Source: Cyclina sinensis
Lineage: Eukaryota > Mollusca > Bivalvia > Venerida > Veneridae
DNA length: 64,000 nt
Direction of reading: 5' to 3'
Assembly (NCBI GenBank): GCA_012932295.1
Contig: JAAONU010000106.1
Coordinates: 1 to 64,000, forward strand
A program made the position numbers and the translations under genes. A model generated the notes under the pieces. The model ran no database searches. It was not told the origin of the DNA and worked only from the letters and a program-made list of their open reading frames with translations. This document shows positions 61,486-64,000 of the stretch, in pieces; position 1 is the first letter of the stretch, and every line of letters begins with the position of its first letter.

Positions 61486-61609
61486 GCGTATACAGCTCCC
61501 GCCGTATATAGCACCCCCGTTGCGCCTTAACGGATATAGCTAAATGGGGAGCTACATCTGTGTGCCGATTAAAATGGATATAGCTCACAATCAAAGGGAG
61601 CGGTATACG
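61486..61609. repeat. Inverted-repeat element with GGATATAGCT motifs
   Basis: GCGTATACAGCTCCC (61486-61500) is mirrored by GGGAGCGGTATACG (61595-61608). Inside, 'ggatatagctaaatgggga' and 'ggatatagctcacaatcaaa' form a direct repeat. It starts exactly where the SINE fragment ends. Confidence 0.6.
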
Positions 61610-62224
61610 TCAAAATTCCCCATTTTGACGGAAACAGCTCCTCGTACCGATAAAGAAACTACAGGTGTAAGAAAAATATGCTTATGTTTGTATTTTCATG
61701 TGTATCTCACACGATAATTAATTTTAAACTGTATACTGTCCATTTAGTCTTACACAGTGTAACAAGTATGCTGTTCTGTTTTCAGCGCTAAAATCATCAT
61801 CATCATCTTCATCTCGAATTAATTCCCATCTCTGTCTATTTGAGATTGTTTCTTAATATAAAGGGGCTCTTATTGAGTCAATCATATTGAAATTTTAATT
61901 CACTTTCATAGGTCGGATTCGTCTCGAACATAGATGTCATTGATGACGAGATTTTATGACGTTATATCGTTATTCCAATGACCATTTAATCACAATTTTA
62001 CCGGTATGATTTACAAGATAATAATAGCTTTAAATGACTTCTTTTAGCTCACATCATTAATTCACAAAACGTATTCAATGTAACGTAAAATGTTCATAAT
62101 GTGTCGATCCAATGTCCAAAAAATCGAAAGAAGGACGTATAAGTGGCCATTTGTCCTGCCTTAAGACTGCCTTACTTTGGCTTAAAAAAAAACAAACATT
62201 GAGATCGTTTTCTAAATTTTGGAT
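61610..62224. other. No gene seen
   Basis: AT-rich; short 'atcatcatcatc' run near 61793. Confidence 0.4.
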
Positions 62225-62590
62225 GATTTTTGATGATTGATTATGATGGTGATGATGATGGTGATTTTGAAAACAACTTACATTTTGATGATTATAATAA
62301 TAATTAATTAATTAATTATAATAATACGATGATGAAGATGAAAATAATGAATATCATGCTGATCATCTTGTGATTCCTGATGATGCTGATGATGTAAACG
62401 ATGATAATAATGAAGACGATTATGGCGATGATTAAGAAATGGTGATAGTAACAATGATGACGACAACAGTGCTAATAATCGTACTAATTGATGATGTTTC
62501 TGCTGACAACGACTATGATGAAAATGATGATAATTTTGCCGATGGTGATGACGACTTCATGTAATATAAAAGTGACGATGAAGTTACGAT
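62225..62590. repeat. GAT/ATG-rich low-complexity tract
   Basis: Dense imperfect 'gatgatgatg'-type trinucleotides with AAT variants over about 350 bases. Confidence 0.8.
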
Positions 62591-63023
62591 GATAAGAGTT
62601 TTTAAGTTGACAGCCAACATTGATCTACTTGTGGTCGACTTGTTGTAAATTAGGTTAAACCCCTCATTGATTTTAAAATCTAGTTCGTTTATAAGATTTA
62701 GACACTCACTGTTTGCATTAACTATCATCCTAAGAATGTAATATAGTCGTTTTCCATTATATATTTGTATATATTTATGTATGTATACTGCTGATGTCTC
62801 CCGCTATCGTGGGGACTTGTGCATTTTGTAAATAAATTATCTAAATTATCTATCTATCATTTTAATTTCTTAAACATATTTGTTGAAATGATGTCAGACT
62901 GAAATGTTTAATAATTGAAAATATTATATGCAATGTATCAGATTTTTCTTTCCGGTACTTTCTTATCCCTTTTTTCTATTTCTATTTTAAATTTTGAAAT
63001 GATAAAGTTATCTTAATCGTTTC
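62591..63023. other. No gene seen
   Basis: AT-rich, no motif recognised. Confidence 0.4.
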
Positions 63024-63464
63024 AAAGCGACTGACTCACAGAATTATCCGATTTTTTTTTCTTTGAATTTAAGAGAAATTAATACACTATGGAAAACACA
63101 TAATATTATGCTTCTATACCCCATGAAAACTGAAAACAAAATTTTGACTTAACCAGGATTCGAAGCCATGACCTTTCGTTCAGTAAATATAAAGCGACGA
63201 TCTACACCACTGAGCCAAAGCATTTAGTTAGAATGCTTCGTCAAAATTAATATTATAACAGAAGTAGCTACCCCGTGACTAACGGGTAAGCTTTTTACCG
63301 ATAAAAGGGTATAAAACTGTTGATGTTTTTCTGTAACAAAAAATGAGTCAGTAACTTTAGATATGCTTAAATATATTCTTCACAATTACAGCAAGAATTT
63401 CAAGATGTATAAACATTTTCTTTCTTTTTTTTCATCGCCGGCCCATCTGTGAGTCAGTCGCTTT
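63024..63464. mobile_element. 441-bp element with exact 19-bp inverted ends
   Basis: AAAGCGACTGACTCACAGA (63024-63042) and its exact complement TCTGTGAGTCAGTCGCTTT (63446-63464) bracket an AT-rich interior with a tRNA-like sequence. No transposase and no clear target duplication were found. Confidence 0.6.
63150..63222 (-). repeat. tRNA-like sequence inside the 441-bp element
   Basis: Reversed it reads TTTGGCTCAGTGGTGTAGATC (A box) and GGCTTCGAATCCTGG (B box and T-arm). An acceptor stem cannot be formed, so it is a degenerate tRNA or SINE head and not an active tRNA. Confidence 0.45.
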
Positions 63465-64000
63465 ATGCATTAAGCAATGCATGCGCTAACAGATAAAGTA
63501 GCGGGTCTAACAGCATTTACAAAAATGTATGAAACATAAGAGAATTTGTTTGGTATATAAAAGGAAATTTTAACTGAACCAATTAAATATTTTCTCATTG
63601 ATACCAGTAATAGCTCATTTGCAGCGCTAAATCAATCTGTTGGTGCATCAGAACTCCCATAACCCAGCCTTTGTGCTTGAAGAGCATTGATTAGAATATA
63701 TCATGTTAAATTCAGCACAGTAAAGAAAGGAGAGGTGTAAAATATGATATAAATTCAGACTCCTGTAATTTGTACTTTTTATAACAATCGCCACATTAGT
63801 ACCCAGTGCTTGGTTTTGTTAATGTTCGTAATATTGTACAGTTGATTTTACTTTTAATTTGACATTTTTTGGTTATGAGTTAGGTTTGAGGAATACAAGA
63901 AACCCTTTTCTTGATTGTTGTATTACTATGGTTGATATACAGGTTTTGCATGTGAAAACATTCACCCGACTAGCAAGGACATACTTTGGTTGATGCGAAC
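63465..64000. other. No gene seen
   Basis: AT-rich to the window end. Confidence 0.4.

Noticed and set aside
62513..62728. 71-codon minus-strand open frame next to the GAT tract
   Set aside because: Low-complexity sequence at one end, no motif, no conservation evidence.

Overview
The window looks like AT-rich, intron-bearing, repeat-dense animal DNA, most likely from a bivalve mollusc. Reasons are the spliced type II membrane glycosyltransferase genes with GT-AG introns, the non-LTR retrotransposons and Tigger-like remnants, and the short 'AAGGTCAAGGTCA'/'GTCTGTCTGTCC' dispersed repeats that are common in bivalves. The bivalve assignment is inference. No bacterial, organellar or viral genes are seen, and most short open frames are noise.

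The only host protein-coding content I can support is a cluster of beta-1,4-galactosyltransferase family (B4GALT / beta4GalNAcT, glycosyltransferase 7) genes. Copy A (+) is represented by the end of exon 3 at 1-66 and a terminal exon at 10233-10776 with an unusual lysine-rich tail; its exons 4 and 5 were not found between them. Copy B (+, 25665-30744) is a complete six-exon gene of 352 codons. Copy C (-, 46868-38970) is a complete six-exon gene of 354 codons with identical intron phases, convergent with copy B. Fragments of further copies lie at 16994-17147 (exon 2-like), 38711-38846 (a duplicated piece of exon 6) and 47663-47848 (exon 3-like with a stop). The products would be Golgi type II enzymes adding a hexose or N-acetylhexosamine to glycans.

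Layout. 0-10 kb: copy A remnants separated by a duplicated block (581-3850), a 31-bp minisatellite (4160-6118) and a second duplicated block (6222-8748). 10-20 kb: copy A last exon, dispersed repeats, a LINE 3' fragment, a pseudo-exon and a TTAA-flanked inverted-repeat element. 20-31 kb: the second copy of the first block, another 31-bp minisatellite, then gene B with a minisatellite in intron 3. 31-38 kb: Tigger-like remnant, second copy of the 6.2-8.7 kb block split by transposon debris. 38-48 kb: gene C, with a degraded L1/Tx1-like LINE in intron 5 and a 31-bp minisatellite in intron 3, then a dead exon 3. 48-64 kb: no host gene seen; a CR1-like LINE corpse, several near-perfect fold-back palindromes, a tRNA-derived SINE, a 47-bp minisatellite of about 31 units, and tRNA-like/inverted-repeat elements.

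The most interesting observations are: a 31-bp minisatellite that sits in the same intron of the paralogues and has diverged locus by locus; paralogue differences at residues that set donor specificity and metal binding in vertebrate B4GALT1; a family of fold-back palindromes; and a clean 638-bp element with 16-bp inverted ends and TTAA target duplications.
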